Source: Spirochaetales bacterium
GTDB taxonomy: Bacteria; Spirochaetota; Spirochaetia; Sphaerochaetales; Sphaerochaetaceae
DNA: 64,000 nucleotides
Assembly: GCA_017470995.1 (NCBI GenBank)
Contig: JAFUXI010000071.1
Location: 1 to 64,000, forward strand
Direction of reading: 5' to 3'
The position numbers and the translations under genes were made by a program. Of the stretch, positions 1 through 8,056 are shown one piece after another. The stretch's first letter is position 1. Each line of letters starts with the position of its first letter. The notes under the pieces are model-generated. The model made no database searches and was not told the DNA's origin. It saw only the letters and a program-made list of their open reading frames with translations.

Positions 1-1246
1 GGCTATCTGCCCTGGTCATGAAAGTCTCGATTCCGATTGTCAGGATTCCGTTGTCATCACGTCTTGGTCTTGAAATATCGCCGACCACGACAATCTTCTT
101 GAATGAGTCCTTTATGGCGTTCAATGGACGCTTCTCTTGATATGCCTTTTCTGAGGTCGGCATTGAGAATGCGGACTGGATGTAGTAGCGGCGGTTCCCC
201 ATGTTGGCTACGAAATCGACTTCGGTGTTTATAGTCTTCCTCTTTCCCTCGGGATTCTTTTCGGATAACTCAACCGATCCGATATCCACGGAAAAGCCTC
301 TGTACCGGAGTTCGTTGAATATTATGTTCTCCATGACATGAGGAGTGTCATCTGTCTGTCTGAAGTTGAGTCTGGCATTCATAAGACCAACATCCTCGAA
401 ATAGTATTTTGAAGGTGTCCCGATATATCTCTTGCCCTTGATGTCATAGCGGATTGCCTTCTTGACTATGAATGCCTGCTCCAGATAATCAAGATAATTT
501 GAGATTGTCACCTGCGAAAGCTTGTTCCCTGTCACCGAGGTGAATGTGTTCTCAAGTTTTCTCGGATTGACCATGGATGCCGAGGACGAGGCAAGAACAT
601 CAATCAGCTCTCCAATTGCCTTTACCCCTTTAAGCCCGTTCCTCTCCATTATGTCCACAAGGTACAGCTCACTGAAGAGCCCTGACAGATATGAGATCTT
701 CTGTTCCTCGGTTTTCAGTTTCAGAACATTGGGCATGCCGCCATACAATGTGTAATCTTCCCACGCTTCTGCGAACGTGCCTCCATGTGCGGGGAAGTAC
801 TCCGAAAACGATAAAGGCATGATATGCACCTCGTCACCACGACCACGGAACTCTGTAATCACATCCGTTGAAAGGAACTTCGAGTTGCTTCCCGTGACAT
901 AGATATCAGTGTTGGGTTGTTTCATGTATCTGTTTAGGACACCTTCGAAGTCTTCAAGCAATTGAACTTCGTCAAGAAGGATGTAATGCATGTCGTCATC
1001 ATTAATCATGGAATCCAGATACCTGCACAGATCCTCAGCCTTCATCAGTTTTTTGTTCTGAGGTTCATCGAAAGAGACTTTGATGATATGCTTCTCGTCA
1101 ATTCCTGCTGCAATGAGATGCTTGTAGAAAAGGTTGAACAGAAGATACGATTTTCCGCACCGCCTAACCCCTGTTATCACCTTGACAAGTCCGTTGTGCT
1201 TCCGGTCAATCAACCTTTGCAGGTATATGTCCCTTTTTATGTCCAC
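1..1246 (-). CDS. AAA-family ATPase with C-terminal DUF4143-type domain (3' end beyond window)
   Basis: Reading the minus strand from a GTG at 1246 gives an open frame running off the left edge, about 415 residues. GAGGAG lies about 10 nt upstream of the GTG. Near the N-terminus is a Walker A GVRRCGKS. It is followed by a Walker B-like YILLDEVQ and a sensor-like VTGSNS. The C-terminal part (for example NTEVDFVANMGNRRYYIQ) is the nuclease-like portion typical of DUF4143 proteins. These ATPases are common single-gene accessory elements of unknown cellular role; a link to mobile DNA or toxin-like systems is speculative. The promoter and start region recur in decayed form at 1980-2058. Family assignment is firm; function is not known. 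Confidence 0.85.
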   Translation of the reverse strand, partial: MDIKRDIYLQRLIDRKHNGLVKVITGVRRCGKSYLLFNLFYKHLIAAGIDEKHIIKVSFDEPQNKKLMKAEDLCRYLDSMINDDDMHYILLDEVQLLEDFEGVLNRYMKQPNTDIYVTGSNSKFLSTDVITEFRGRGDEVHIMPLSFSEYFPAHGGTFAEAWEDYTLYGGMPNVLKLKTEEQKISYLSGLFSELYLVDIMERNGLKGVKAIGELIDVLASSSASMVNPRKLENTFTSVTGNKLSQVTISNYLDYLEQAFIVKKAIRYDIKGKRYIGTPSKYYFEDVGLMNARLNFRQTDDTPHVMENIIFNELRYRGFSVDIGSVELSEKNPEGKRKTINTEVDFVANMGNRRYYIQSAFSMPTSEKAYQEKRPLNAIKDSFKKIVVVGDISRPRRDDNGILTIGIETFMTRADS

Positions 1247-1312
1247 TATGTAAAGTCTCCTCAGTACACTTTATATTTTTCTGCATTTACAACGAAATGT
1301 AAAGTAGAAACT
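1232..1312 (-). repeat. 5' region of the ATPase gene, copy A of an imperfect direct repeat
   Basis: The start codon, Shine-Dalgarno and upstream AT-rich region of the ATPase gene match 1980-2058 at roughly three of four positions. The most conserved part is CGAAATGTAAAGTA, together with the CACTATGT-AAGTCTCCTCA block. In this copy the initiator GTG and following codons are intact. TTTAC and GTAAA half sites about 8 bp apart could form an operator, but this is inference. Confidence 0.6.
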
Positions 1313-1490
1313 TGTCCAAAGCTTGTCCGTCAGAGAATCAATATTGATCAATCATCACTTTTTCTGTCAGCTCGGGATTTGAGGAGGCTTCTTCTTTAAT
1401 AGTGCCATTATTAGTACCAAGCCTTGTCATCAGTGCTATGGCTTCTTTATTATTGAGGTTTTGCAAATGTCGCTTGAAGATGTTACTTGA

Positions 1491-1916
1491 ATGTCTCTTG
1501 AGATCCGGAAAGATATTGAAAACTATCGGTTTGAAGAGAACTACGAGGAAAGCAAAACCCCTGTATTCCGTTCGGACCCTTATGGTTTCAGTGTGACTCT
1601 CTATAACCTGAATTATGGGGTAAATGGTGATGATATTGGCGGTGAAACATCAGAAGAAGTTCGGGAAAAGTTCGGTAAAAGTTCGGTGAAAGTTCGGGAT
1701 AATCACGTTTCGAAGGCAAACAATACACAAAAAAGGATTCTTGATTATCTTGCATCCAATCCGAACATGACTGCAACAGATCTTTCTCTCAAAACTGGCT
1801 TATCGATCAGAGCCATTGAGAAGAACATCAAGAAACTCAAGGATTGTGGTCTGCTTGTCCGTCATGGATCAGCACGGGCAGGGTATTGGGAGGTTGTGTT
1901 AGACGAAAACAAATAA
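1491..1916 (+). pseudogene. C-terminal remnant of an AlbA_2/RecG-like winged-helix regulator
   Basis: The frame encodes about 141 residues and is preceded directly by a TGA in the same frame with no ribosome-binding site. The last 60 residues form a winged helix-turn-helix: LDYLASNPNMTATDLSLKTG, then recognition-helix-like SIRAIEKNIKKL and a wing ending RAGYWEVV. This is the usual C-terminus of AlbA_2 (divergent AAA-4) putative regulators of 400-500 residues. The N-terminal AlbA_2 domain is absent, so it is most likely a truncated relic. Its neighbours (a DUF4143 ATPase, a decayed repeat, a tRNA remnant) fit an eroded accessory island. A short DNA-binding protein could still be made, but nothing here shows that it is. 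Confidence 0.5.
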
Positions 1917-1979
1917 GAACTTGCATACAGCCGTTCTTGTCTCAAAGCCTTCTTATCACTAGTGAACCACGGGAACATA

Positions 1980-2058
1980 TCTCTCTATATGCCCACTATG
2001 TGAAGTCTCCTCAATGTATTTTATCTTTCTCCGCATTTGCGACGAAATGTAAAGTATT
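1980..2058 (-). pseudogene. Decayed second copy of the ATPase-gene start region
   Basis: This stretch repeats the leader and start of the ATPase gene at 1232-1312. Read on the minus strand, the codons after the GTG run V-G-I-stop-R-D-M, against V-D-I-K-R-D-I in the intact copy, so a Lys codon has become TAG. Similarity ends after about ten codons. It is probably what remains of a second DUF4143 ATPase gene deleted from the island. Confidence 0.5.
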
Positions 2059-2122
2059 GGAAGGAGCTTGCCCAGCATAGAATACGCTCCAATCAGTATG
2101 CTGAAACTGCTGTTTTGAAAAC

Positions 2123-2275
2123 TGTTACCAAAAATGTTACCAAAACAACGATGTCCTAGAAGGGCGAATAATGACAAACAGTGACAAGTAGGACTTTTGG
2201 AGAAGCGTTGCCAATTTGCCAGTAAAGCGTTAGAGTATAAGACGTAAAGTGACAACTGGTGACAATGGATGACAG
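2123..2275. repeat. Short direct repeats next to the tRNA remnant (TGTTACCAAAA x2, TGACA x5)
   Basis: TGTTACCAAAA occurs at 2123-2133 and again at 2135-2145. TGACAA/TGACAG occurs at 2172, 2182, 2250, 2260 and 2270, so members of each cluster are exactly 10 bp apart. No gene is visible between 1917 and 2311. The phasing and the position beside a tRNA fragment resemble arm-type sites of a tyrosine integrase, but no integrase gene is in the window. Confidence 0.55.
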
Positions 2276-2311
2276 TAGGGGTCAGGCCATCGTTTTGCGG
2301 ATTTGAAATGC

Positions 2312-2380
2312 TTTTCCCAAGTGGTCTAAGGGGGCGGTCTGCAAAACCGTTGTTCACCGGTTCAAATCCGGTCGGCACCT
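2312..2380 (+). pseudogene. tRNA-Cys(GCA) missing its 5' acceptor strand
   Basis: A D-arm (CCC, AAGTGGTCTAA, GGG), an anticodon arm GCGGT-CTGCAAA-ACCGT with anticodon GCA, a variable region, a T-arm ACCGG-TTCAAAT-CCGGT and the 3' acceptor strand CGGCACC plus T are all present. The expected 5' acceptor strand GGTGCCG is not. The bases in that place (around GAAATGC) do not pair with CGGCACC. No CCA is encoded. It is therefore a 3' tRNA fragment, as left when an element integrates into a tRNA gene and duplicates part of it, or a degraded gene. TGCGGATTTGAA flanks it at 2296-2307 and 2434-2445. Confidence 0.7.
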
Positions 2381-2421
2381 AAAACAGGAACGGAAGTCGA
2401 AAGGCTTCCGTTTTCTGTTTT
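2381..2421 (+). terminator. Hairpin after the tRNA-Cys remnant
   Basis: AAAACAG and GAACGGAAG pair with CTTCCGTT and CTGTTTT around a short TCGAAAG-type loop, giving a long stem ending in a T-rich tract. It suits intrinsic termination of the tRNA transcript and separates the island from nagA. Confidence 0.65.
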
Positions 2422-2523
2422 AATGAGCCAAAATGCGGATTTGAAGCCCTGAGGTGTTTTTCAATTGCCTGCTTCAAGAGAATGGTTCTAAACTGACAAT
2501 AGCAGGGAAAGGAGTTAGGGATT

Positions 2524-3663
2524 ATGAGATTCAAAGGTCTGAACGTACTTGAGAACAGGAGATGTTCCATCGTTGTCGAGGACGGTACTGTAAAAAGTAT
2601 AGATTCCGAAGACAGCGTCGATGACAATTTGTTCATATGCCCGGGAGGTCTGGTCGACACTCAGGTGAACGGATACTTGGGCTACGACTACTCCGAGAAG
2701 GCTTTTGAAAGTGAACATGCCCTGATTATTTCGGAGGCCCTGGAGAAGGCCGGAACACTTCAGCACTTCGCTACGATAGTTACTAGCCCGCAGGAGAGGA
2801 TCGTAAGGAATATCGACCTTATCGTAAAGGCCGTGGAAGAGTACGAACCGGTACGAAGAAGCCTTACGGGAATCCATGTCGAAGGCAACTTCATTTCACA
2901 TCTTGATGGCCCTAGAGGCGCACATGACCCGCTTTTTGTAAGAAAAGCCAGCATTGAGGAGTTCGATCAGTGGTATGATCACTCTAAAGGTCTGTTGAAA
3001 TACATCACGGTCGGAGCCGAAGCCGAGGATGTTATTCCTCTGATCAGGCATGCGGTGAAAAAGGGCGTGGTGGTATCGCTCGGGCATACCGGAGCTACGG
3101 CACAGCAGATAGACGAGGCCGTAGAGGCCGGAGCATCGGCCTGCACACATCTGGGAAACGGTACCTTCTCGGCCTTGGACAGATTCAACAACCCGCTTTG
3201 GCCGCAGATGAGAAACCAGGGTCTGACTGCAGGAATCATAGCCGACGGCTGTCACGTTGATCCTGACTTGCTCTGGATATTCTCGCGCTGCAAGGATCCG
3301 GACCACATCATCCTGGTGACGGACCTATCGCAGTGTGCGGGACTTCCCGTCGGAAGACGTATGTGGGGAAACATCCCCGTGGATATCGTGGAGGACGGTT
3401 CTGTCAGGCTGGCAGGGACTCCTTATCTTGCGGGTGCCGGGTCGCAGTTGCTGAGGGACGTATGGAACTATTCGCGTTTCACAAAAACGGACTTCGCATC
3501 TGCCTTCAGGCTGGCCACCGTCAACCCGATACGCATATACGGGCTTGACAGCTCACGTGCCAGAATCGAGAAAGGAAAGAAAGCTGAATTCATTGTGTTC
3601 GAGAAAACGGACAGCGGCTGTGTCCTGAAGGCGGTTTATGCCGACGGGCACAGGATCATATGA
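2524..3663 (+). CDS. nagA: N-acetylglucosamine-6-phosphate deacetylase (NagA family)
   Basis: The 379-residue protein is a normal-length cytoplasmic NagA of the amidohydrolase superfamily, converting GlcNAc-6-phosphate to glucosamine-6-phosphate and acetate. It shows the N-terminal GGLVDTQVNGYLG, the metal ligand Glu in HVEGNF (about residue 118), His in SLGHT and THLGNG, and the catalytic Asp in VTDLSQCAG. The context of the Glu (HVEGN rather than HLEGP) and of the Asp is somewhat divergent, so another N-acetylated sugar phosphate is possible. The start has AAGGAG about 9 nt upstream. An ABC sugar importer and a TIM-barrel isomerase follow on the same strand, suggesting amino-sugar salvage. 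Confidence 0.85.
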   Translation: MRFKGLNVLENRRCSIVVEDGTVKSIDSEDSVDDNLFICPGGLVDTQVNGYLGYDYSEKAFESEHALIISEALEKAGTLQHFATIVTSPQERIVRNIDLIVKAVEEYEPVRRSLTGIHVEGNFISHLDGPRGAHDPLFVRKASIEEFDQWYDHSKGLLKYITVGAEAEDVIPLIRHAVKKGVVVSLGHTGATAQQIDEAVEAGASACTHLGNGTFSALDRFNNPLWPQMRNQGLTAGIIADGCHVDPDLLWIFSRCKDPDHIILVTDLSQCAGLPVGRRMWGNIPVDIVEDGSVRLAGTPYLAGAGSQLLRDVWNYSRFTKTDFASAFRLATVNPIRIYGLDSSRARIEKGKKAEFIVFEKTDSGCVLKAVYADGHRII

Positions 3664-3744
3664 TGCCACGAAACTTTCTCTGGAATTGATATTTGCATTT
3701 AGTTGTGTTTACGTGACAATTCAAGGCTATATATACCTTTAGTC

Positions 3745-3800
3745 TATTTTTCAATATTTTTTTACCATTTTTTAGTAACCCAAGTTATAATTAACGCATC
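3745..3800 (+). promoter_or_regulatory. Probable promoter of the sugar ABC operon
   Basis: An AT-rich run upstream of the binding-protein gene contains TATAAT (inside GTTATAATTAA) with a weak TTACCA-like -35 about 18 bp upstream. AGGAGGAGG precedes the start of the binding-protein gene at 3827. The strong ribosome-binding site fits high expression of a periplasmic receptor. No operator is obvious. Confidence 0.5.
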
Positions 3801-3826
3801 ACAAAAAAGCAAAGGAGGAGGAACCT

Positions 3827-5137
3827 ATGAAGAGATTGTTTGCTGTTCTGCTGGTTCTTGTTGTTGCTGCGGCCATCGTGTCCGCTGCTGGAGCTCCTGA
3901 AGCCGCACCCAAGGCTGATGAGCCCATCACACTCAGATATTGGACCCATGAGGATGCCAATAGACAGGCATTCGAGGATGAGCTTATTGCCGAGTTCCAG
4001 AAGACTCACCCGAATGTTACGATCGAGCACACTGTTGTTCCTACAAAGAAGAGAGCCGAGTTGATTCAGACAGCTTTTGCTGCAAACAACGGACCGGATA
4101 TCTTCACGATGCCTATCGAGGATGCTTACCAGTACATTCTTGACGGCAGAGTCACTCCCGTTGACTATGCGGTCTTCGGAGCAAAGAACGCAACAGAGCT
4201 TGCCGACCAGTATCTCGGAACCACAATGTCTCCTGCTACAGTTGGCGGAGATATCTACGGTGTTCCTCTTGAGATCACGAACTATGGTCTCTATGTAAAT
4301 AAGAGAGTCTTCCGCGATGCCGGTCTCGATGCAGACAAGGATTATCCGAAGACATGGGAAGACCTGCTGACACTCAGTGAGAAGATCTGTAAGTATGACG
4401 GACAGATCCTCACAGTCAGAGCCGTTGACTTCAACTATGACCACTGTTTCGTCCAGTTCCAGTCTCTCATCGAGCAGATGGGCGGAAAGATCCTCAGCGA
4501 CGACGGCAAGGAAGCCATTGTCGGAGAAGAAGCATGGCTGAGATTCTTCAGAATGATGCATGAGTTCGGACCTGCCGGAAAGAACTATGCTTCACCGAGC
4601 TACACCTATGCAAGAAAGCTGTTCAATGCTGCAAACGGAGACATCGCAATGGCATTCATCGGACTGTATCAGGTACCGAGAATCCTCAACGACAACCCGG
4701 AGTTCTACAACAGCGGTGACTGGATGATCGTACCGTTCCCGAAGATGGCTGAGGCCAAGGAAAGCGATCCGAGAAGCTGCTATCTGTCACAGTACTACTA
4801 TGTGAATGCACAGTCCTCACCGGCAGCACAGAAGGCTGCTTGGGAGTTCCTCGCATTCTGCCAGAGCAAGCCGGAGGAGTATCTCGGAAGAGGTGGTTCA
4901 GTCATCCAGCCAAGAAAGTCTGTTCTCGAGAGCGCAGTTCTCGACACACTGCCGTATTCCGATGTCGTTCTTGATGGTCTTGCAGAGAGTAAGGCCAGCT
5001 ACTGTGAGGGTGGAGCCAAGGAGATCGAGGCTCTGTTCCTTGCTGCACTTACCGATGTCATGGACGTAGGAGTATCGCCGGAAGAGGCTTACAAGACTCT
5101 CAAGGAAGGTGCTCAGGCTGTCATTGACGAGCTTTGA
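3827..5137 (+). CDS. Sugar ABC transporter substrate-binding protein (family 1)
   Basis: This 436-residue protein starts with a basic residue pair, a hydrophobic core and an Ala-rich cleavage region (SAAGAPEAA). That is a Sec signal peptide without a lipobox Cys, a form frequent in spirochaetes. The mature part has the family-1 lay-out: ITLRYWTHEDANRQAFEDEL near the N-terminus, GPDIFTMP around residue 88 and repeated aromatic residues of the binding cleft. It delivers a sugar or oligosaccharide to the two permeases that follow. NagA upstream makes an amino sugar plausible, but the sequence does not fix the ligand. A strong hairpin directly after the stop probably keeps receptor mRNA above permease mRNA. 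Confidence 0.88.
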   Translation: MKRLFAVLLVLVVAAAIVSAAGAPEAAPKADEPITLRYWTHEDANRQAFEDELIAEFQKTHPNVTIEHTVVPTKKRAELIQTAFAANNGPDIFTMPIEDAYQYILDGRVTPVDYAVFGAKNATELADQYLGTTMSPATVGGDIYGVPLEITNYGLYVNKRVFRDAGLDADKDYPKTWEDLLTLSEKICKYDGQILTVRAVDFNYDHCFVQFQSLIEQMGGKILSDDGKEAIVGEEAWLRFFRMMHEFGPAGKNYASPSYTYARKLFNAANGDIAMAFIGLYQVPRILNDNPEFYNSGDWMIVPFPKMAEAKESDPRSCYLSQYYYVNAQSSPAAQKAAWEFLAFCQSKPEEYLGRGGSVIQPRKSVLESAVLDTLPYSDVVLDGLAESKASYCEGGAKEIEALFLAALTDVMDVGVSPEEAYKTLKEGAQAVIDEL

Positions 5138-5151
5138 TTTATAATCAGCGT

Positions 5152-5187
5152 CGGAACCGGTCAGTTTGGACCGGTTCCGCATTTTTG
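5152..5187 (+). terminator. Hairpin between binding protein and permease genes
   Basis: An 11-bp perfect stem (CGGAACCGGTC with GACCGGTTCCG), a 6-nt loop and a following CATTTTTG make a strong intrinsic terminator or mRNA-stabilising element. It lies inside the operon, so some read-through must feed the permease genes. Confidence 0.8.
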
Positions 5188-5213
5188 TTCTGAGGTTCAG
5201 GGGGTTATTCGAT

Positions 5214-6134
5214 ATGAGACAGAAAAAGTATAGGGGAATAGAGCGCAAGCTTGCTCTGTGGGGCTGGGGATTCAATATTCCGTCACTCGTATTCTTTGCA
5301 GTGTTCAGCTTCGCACCGATAATCTATGCCATATACACAAGTCTCTATGACAAGAGAGTTCTGTCCTTGAAGGCTCCCAACTTCGTAGGCCTCAAGAACT
5401 ACATCGATATTTTCACGAACAAAGGCATAGGCTTTTTGGATTCACTGAAGTCGTCTGCCATATTCTCGTTCGGAGCGTTTTTTCCGCTCGTAATCTTTTC
5501 GTTGTTGTTCTCCGTGCTTGTCTACAACAACTACAAGGCTTCGACCCAGCGTAAGTTCGAGATACTGTGGTATACGCCTGCAGTCATCTCGTCGGTTGTC
5601 GCAACTACAATCTGGATGCTGATCTTCGACCCGAGAGGTCTTGGAAACCAGGTTGTGAATTTCATTCTGAATACTCCCGGAGTCGACCACAGATGGACAT
5701 CGAATCCCTCAATGCTCAGGTTCGTCACCATCATGGTCTATTTCTGGAAATACATAGGATATTACATCGTTCTCTTCATAACGGGTCTCGGCACCATTCC
5801 GGGAACCCTCTATGAGGCTGCCAGAATAGACGGAGCTTCAAGGATGCAGTGCTTCAGGAGAATAACGCTTCCGCTTCTGAAACCCACTGTCTCTCTTGTC
5901 AGTGTCCTGTGTCTCATACACTGTCTGAAGACATTCAGCACCCAGTACATGTTCTACCAGAGCGGAGCTCCGCTGAAACCCATCAACGTCATTTCGCTTA
6001 GCATCTACACGACAGGTATCACGAACCAGAGGATCGGACGCGCTTGTGCCATGTCCATCATTCTGTTCGCTGCCATGATTATCCTCTCCATTGCACAGCT
6101 GAAGCTGATCAATGCTGATGACATCGATTATTGA
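5214..6134 (+). CDS. Sugar ABC transporter permease (MalF/UgpA type)
   Basis: The start at 5214 is used because a GTG/ATG further upstream would lie inside the terminator hairpin. It gives 306 residues with about six membrane segments. The cytoplasmic EAA loop EAARIDGASRMQCFRRITLP, which docks the ATPase, is present near residue 210. It pairs with the next gene to form the transmembrane channel. No ATP-binding subunit is encoded here, so a shared MsmK/UgpC-type ATPase elsewhere is expected, as is usual for family-1 sugar systems. Confidence 0.88.
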   Translation: MRQKKYRGIERKLALWGWGFNIPSLVFFAVFSFAPIIYAIYTSLYDKRVLSLKAPNFVGLKNYIDIFTNKGIGFLDSLKSSAIFSFGAFFPLVIFSLLFSVLVYNNYKASTQRKFEILWYTPAVISSVVATTIWMLIFDPRGLGNQVVNFILNTPGVDHRWTSNPSMLRFVTIMVYFWKYIGYYIVLFITGLGTIPGTLYEAARIDGASRMQCFRRITLPLLKPTVSLVSVLCLIHCLKTFSTQYMFYQSGAPLKPINVISLSIYTTGITNQRIGRACAMSIILFAAMIILSIAQLKLINADDIDY

Positions 6135-6142
6135 GGTGAGCC

Positions 6143-7000
6143 ATGAGCAGTGAAATCAAGAGTCCGGTCTACAAGATCTACAAGGTTCTCATCACAATAC
6201 TGTTGATTCTTCTGGTTCTGCTTACCGTAACACCGCTGGTGTTCATGGTCTGCGCCTCATTCATGACAAGCAAGCAGATTCTGGCTATTCCTTTCACATG
6301 GATTCCCAGACCGTTCCAGTTCAAGAACTTCTACAATGCTGTTGCAGGCACACTCCATACCTGGACATTCCCCAGGAACATGCTCAACAGCTTCATCGTC
6401 TCCGGAACCGTTACGCTGACCACGCTTCTTCTTGCGGGAATGTCAGGCTACGGATTGTCCAAGTTCAGATTCAAGGGTAAGAACTTCGTGTTCATCACTA
6501 TCATGAGTACGATGATGATTCCCTTCGAAGCCATCATGATTCCCATGTACATGATTGCCCAGAAGCTGAATCTGATGAACAGCTACAGAGGCCTGATCAT
6601 CCCTTATCTAGTTTCTGCTTTCGGTATCTTCCAGATGCGCCAGTATCTTCTGACCTTCCCAGGCGAATTCCTCGATGCTGCAAGAGTCGACGGAATGGGG
6701 GAGCTGGGCATCTTCTTCAAGCTGGTAATGCCTAACTCGGCTCCTGTTCTTGCAACATTGGCCATAACCACTTTCAGAAGCCAGTGGGATAACCTTCTGT
6801 GGCCCCTGCTTGTCACACAGAATGCAAAACTCAAGACGGTTCCGCTCTACATAACATCGTTCAGCGAAGAGAAGCATGCGGACGAAGGTGCCCTGATGGC
6901 CGTAGCCCTGCTTGCATCGCTGCCCATGCTGATTGCATTCTTCGCTCTGAGCAAGTACTTCATCGGCGGTTCGGAAGTCTACGAATCAAGGAAAGGCTGA
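6143..7000 (+). CDS. Sugar ABC transporter permease (MalG/UgpE type)
   Basis: This 285-residue second permease has about six membrane helices and the EAA motif in DAARVDGMGELGIFFKLVMP (about residue 180). It begins 8 nt after the first permease with GAGGTGAGCC as ribosome-binding region and ends one base before the next start, so the genes are translationally coupled. C-terminal GGSEVYESRKG is typical for the family. Confidence 0.88.
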   Translation: MSSEIKSPVYKIYKVLITILLILLVLLTVTPLVFMVCASFMTSKQILAIPFTWIPRPFQFKNFYNAVAGTLHTWTFPRNMLNSFIVSGTVTLTTLLLAGMSGYGLSKFRFKGKNFVFITIMSTMMIPFEAIMIPMYMIAQKLNLMNSYRGLIIPYLVSAFGIFQMRQYLLTFPGEFLDAARVDGMGELGIFFKLVMPNSAPVLATLAITTFRSQWDNLLWPLLVTQNAKLKTVPLYITSFSEEKHADEGALMAVALLASLPMLIAFFALSKYFIGGSEVYESRKG

Positions 7001-7001
7001 C

Positions 7002-7904
7002 ATGAAAGGAATATCTACCTCAATTTGCGCAGATTCGATCTGCTACCACAAGCGACCCATAGTCGTTGATGCAAAGACGGCAATCGCAAACTGCGTCAAA
7101 TCCGGCTTCAAGACGCTGGACTTCTCGTTCCACAACTATGCCCGTGACGGCCAGCCGATTTCCGAGGACAACTGGCAGGACTGGCTCAAAGAAATCCGTT
7201 CATACGCCGACAGCCTCGGGGTAGACTGGTACCAGGGCCATGCGTTCATCTATCCGAAAGACGGAAACTTCGACCAGCATAACGATACCTACGAGGAGCG
7301 CATCAGACGCTCGATAGTCGGATGCGGAATCATGGGTGTGAAGGTTCTGGTCCTTCATCCGAGAAACTTCTTCATAGACGATGACATCAACAAACCCTAT
7401 GATTTCATCAGAAGCAAGAGAGAGAATCTCAGGTATATCGCCGGTTATCTGAAGGAAGTCGAGAAGATTCCCGGACTGAAGCTGGCAATCGAGAACCTGT
7501 TCCTTCCTGCAACACCGCAGAAAGCCAACAGATACTGCTCCTGTGCAGACGAGCTGATAGATCTGGTCGATACCATCGGCAGCGACAGGGTAGGAATCTG
7601 CTGGGATTTCGGTCATGCGAACATTTCTGGCCAGAATCAGTGCGAGTCGCTCGAGAAGATCGGAGAGCGCCTGATAGCCACCCATGTACATGACAATGCA
7701 GGTACGATCGACGAGCATCTGGCTCCATTCTTCGGACGCATGGATTGGCCGCCGATTATCGCGAAGCTCAAGGAGATTGACTACAAGGGCTATTTCACTC
7801 TCGAGATCCAGCATTTTGCTGGAGGCCTTCCGCCGGTTCCCCAAATGAGGGATCAGGCCCTGAAGCTTTCACACGATATCGCTGAATATCTTTTTTCCCT
7901 GTAA
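7002..7904 (+). CDS. Sugar-phosphate isomerase/epimerase (xylose-isomerase-like TIM barrel)
   Basis: The 300-residue protein has the AP_endonuc_2 TIM-barrel pattern with metal ligands in LAIENLF, CWDFGHAN, THVHDN and FTLEIQHF. It is probably a cytoplasmic Mn- or Co-dependent epimerase or isomerase acting on the imported sugar. The start overlaps the permease stop region (TGACATG), so it belongs to the operon. It is not a close relative of the second TIM-barrel protein at 46144. The substrate cannot be assigned. Confidence 0.8.
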   Translation: MKGISTSICADSICYHKRPIVVDAKTAIANCVKSGFKTLDFSFHNYARDGQPISEDNWQDWLKEIRSYADSLGVDWYQGHAFIYPKDGNFDQHNDTYEERIRRSIVGCGIMGVKVLVLHPRNFFIDDDINKPYDFIRSKRENLRYIAGYLKEVEKIPGLKLAIENLFLPATPQKANRYCSCADELIDLVDTIGSDRVGICWDFGHANISGQNQCESLEKIGERLIATHVHDNAGTIDEHLAPFFGRMDWPPIIAKLKEIDYKGYFTLEIQHFAGGLPPVPQMRDQALKLSHDIAEYLFSL

Positions 7905-7911
7905 TTCGTGG

Positions 7912-7963
7912 TTGACACAATTCGGGAGAATGTGTAGAGTATAGATGGTTAGAGAACTCTAAC
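7912..7963 (+). promoter_or_regulatory. ZIP transporter promoter with TTAG-N6-CTAA operator
   Basis: TTGACA (7912-7917), a 17-bp spacer and TAGAGT (7935-7940) form a promoter. Nine bases downstream is the perfect inverted repeat GTTAGAGAACTCTAAC (7948-7963), which contains TTAG-N6-CTAA. That spacing is one dimer unit of the DtxR/IdeR operator. A bound regulator would sit on the transcription start. The same box recurs at the feo promoter (32046 and 32086). Confidence 0.7.
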
Positions 7964-8004
7964 TAAACATAGTCTCCTTTTGGAAGAAAATTCCTATTTA
8001 TTGC

Positions 8005-8031
8005 GGAGGGTTCCCTGCGGACCCTCCATTT
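8005..8031 (+). other. Hairpin in the leader of the ZIP transporter mRNA
   Basis: GGAGGGT pairs with ACCCTCC across a 9-nt loop. It is followed by ATTTAATTATT rather than a clean T run. It could terminate read-through from the sugar operon or act as a weak attenuator in the ZIP leader, since it lies between the promoter and the start codon. Confidence 0.5.
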
Positions 8032-8056
8032 AATTATTCATGAGGTTAGGTTTGAA

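Noticed and set aside
1959-2378. A 139-codon minus-strand frame ending MPTGFEPVNNG at its start
   Set aside because: Its first codons are the reverse complement of the tRNA-Cys 3' half, a well-known source of false proteins.
3791-4561. A 256-codon minus-strand frame opposite the sugar-binding protein gene
   Set aside because: Shadow of the plus-strand gene; no motif, ribosome-binding site or promoter.
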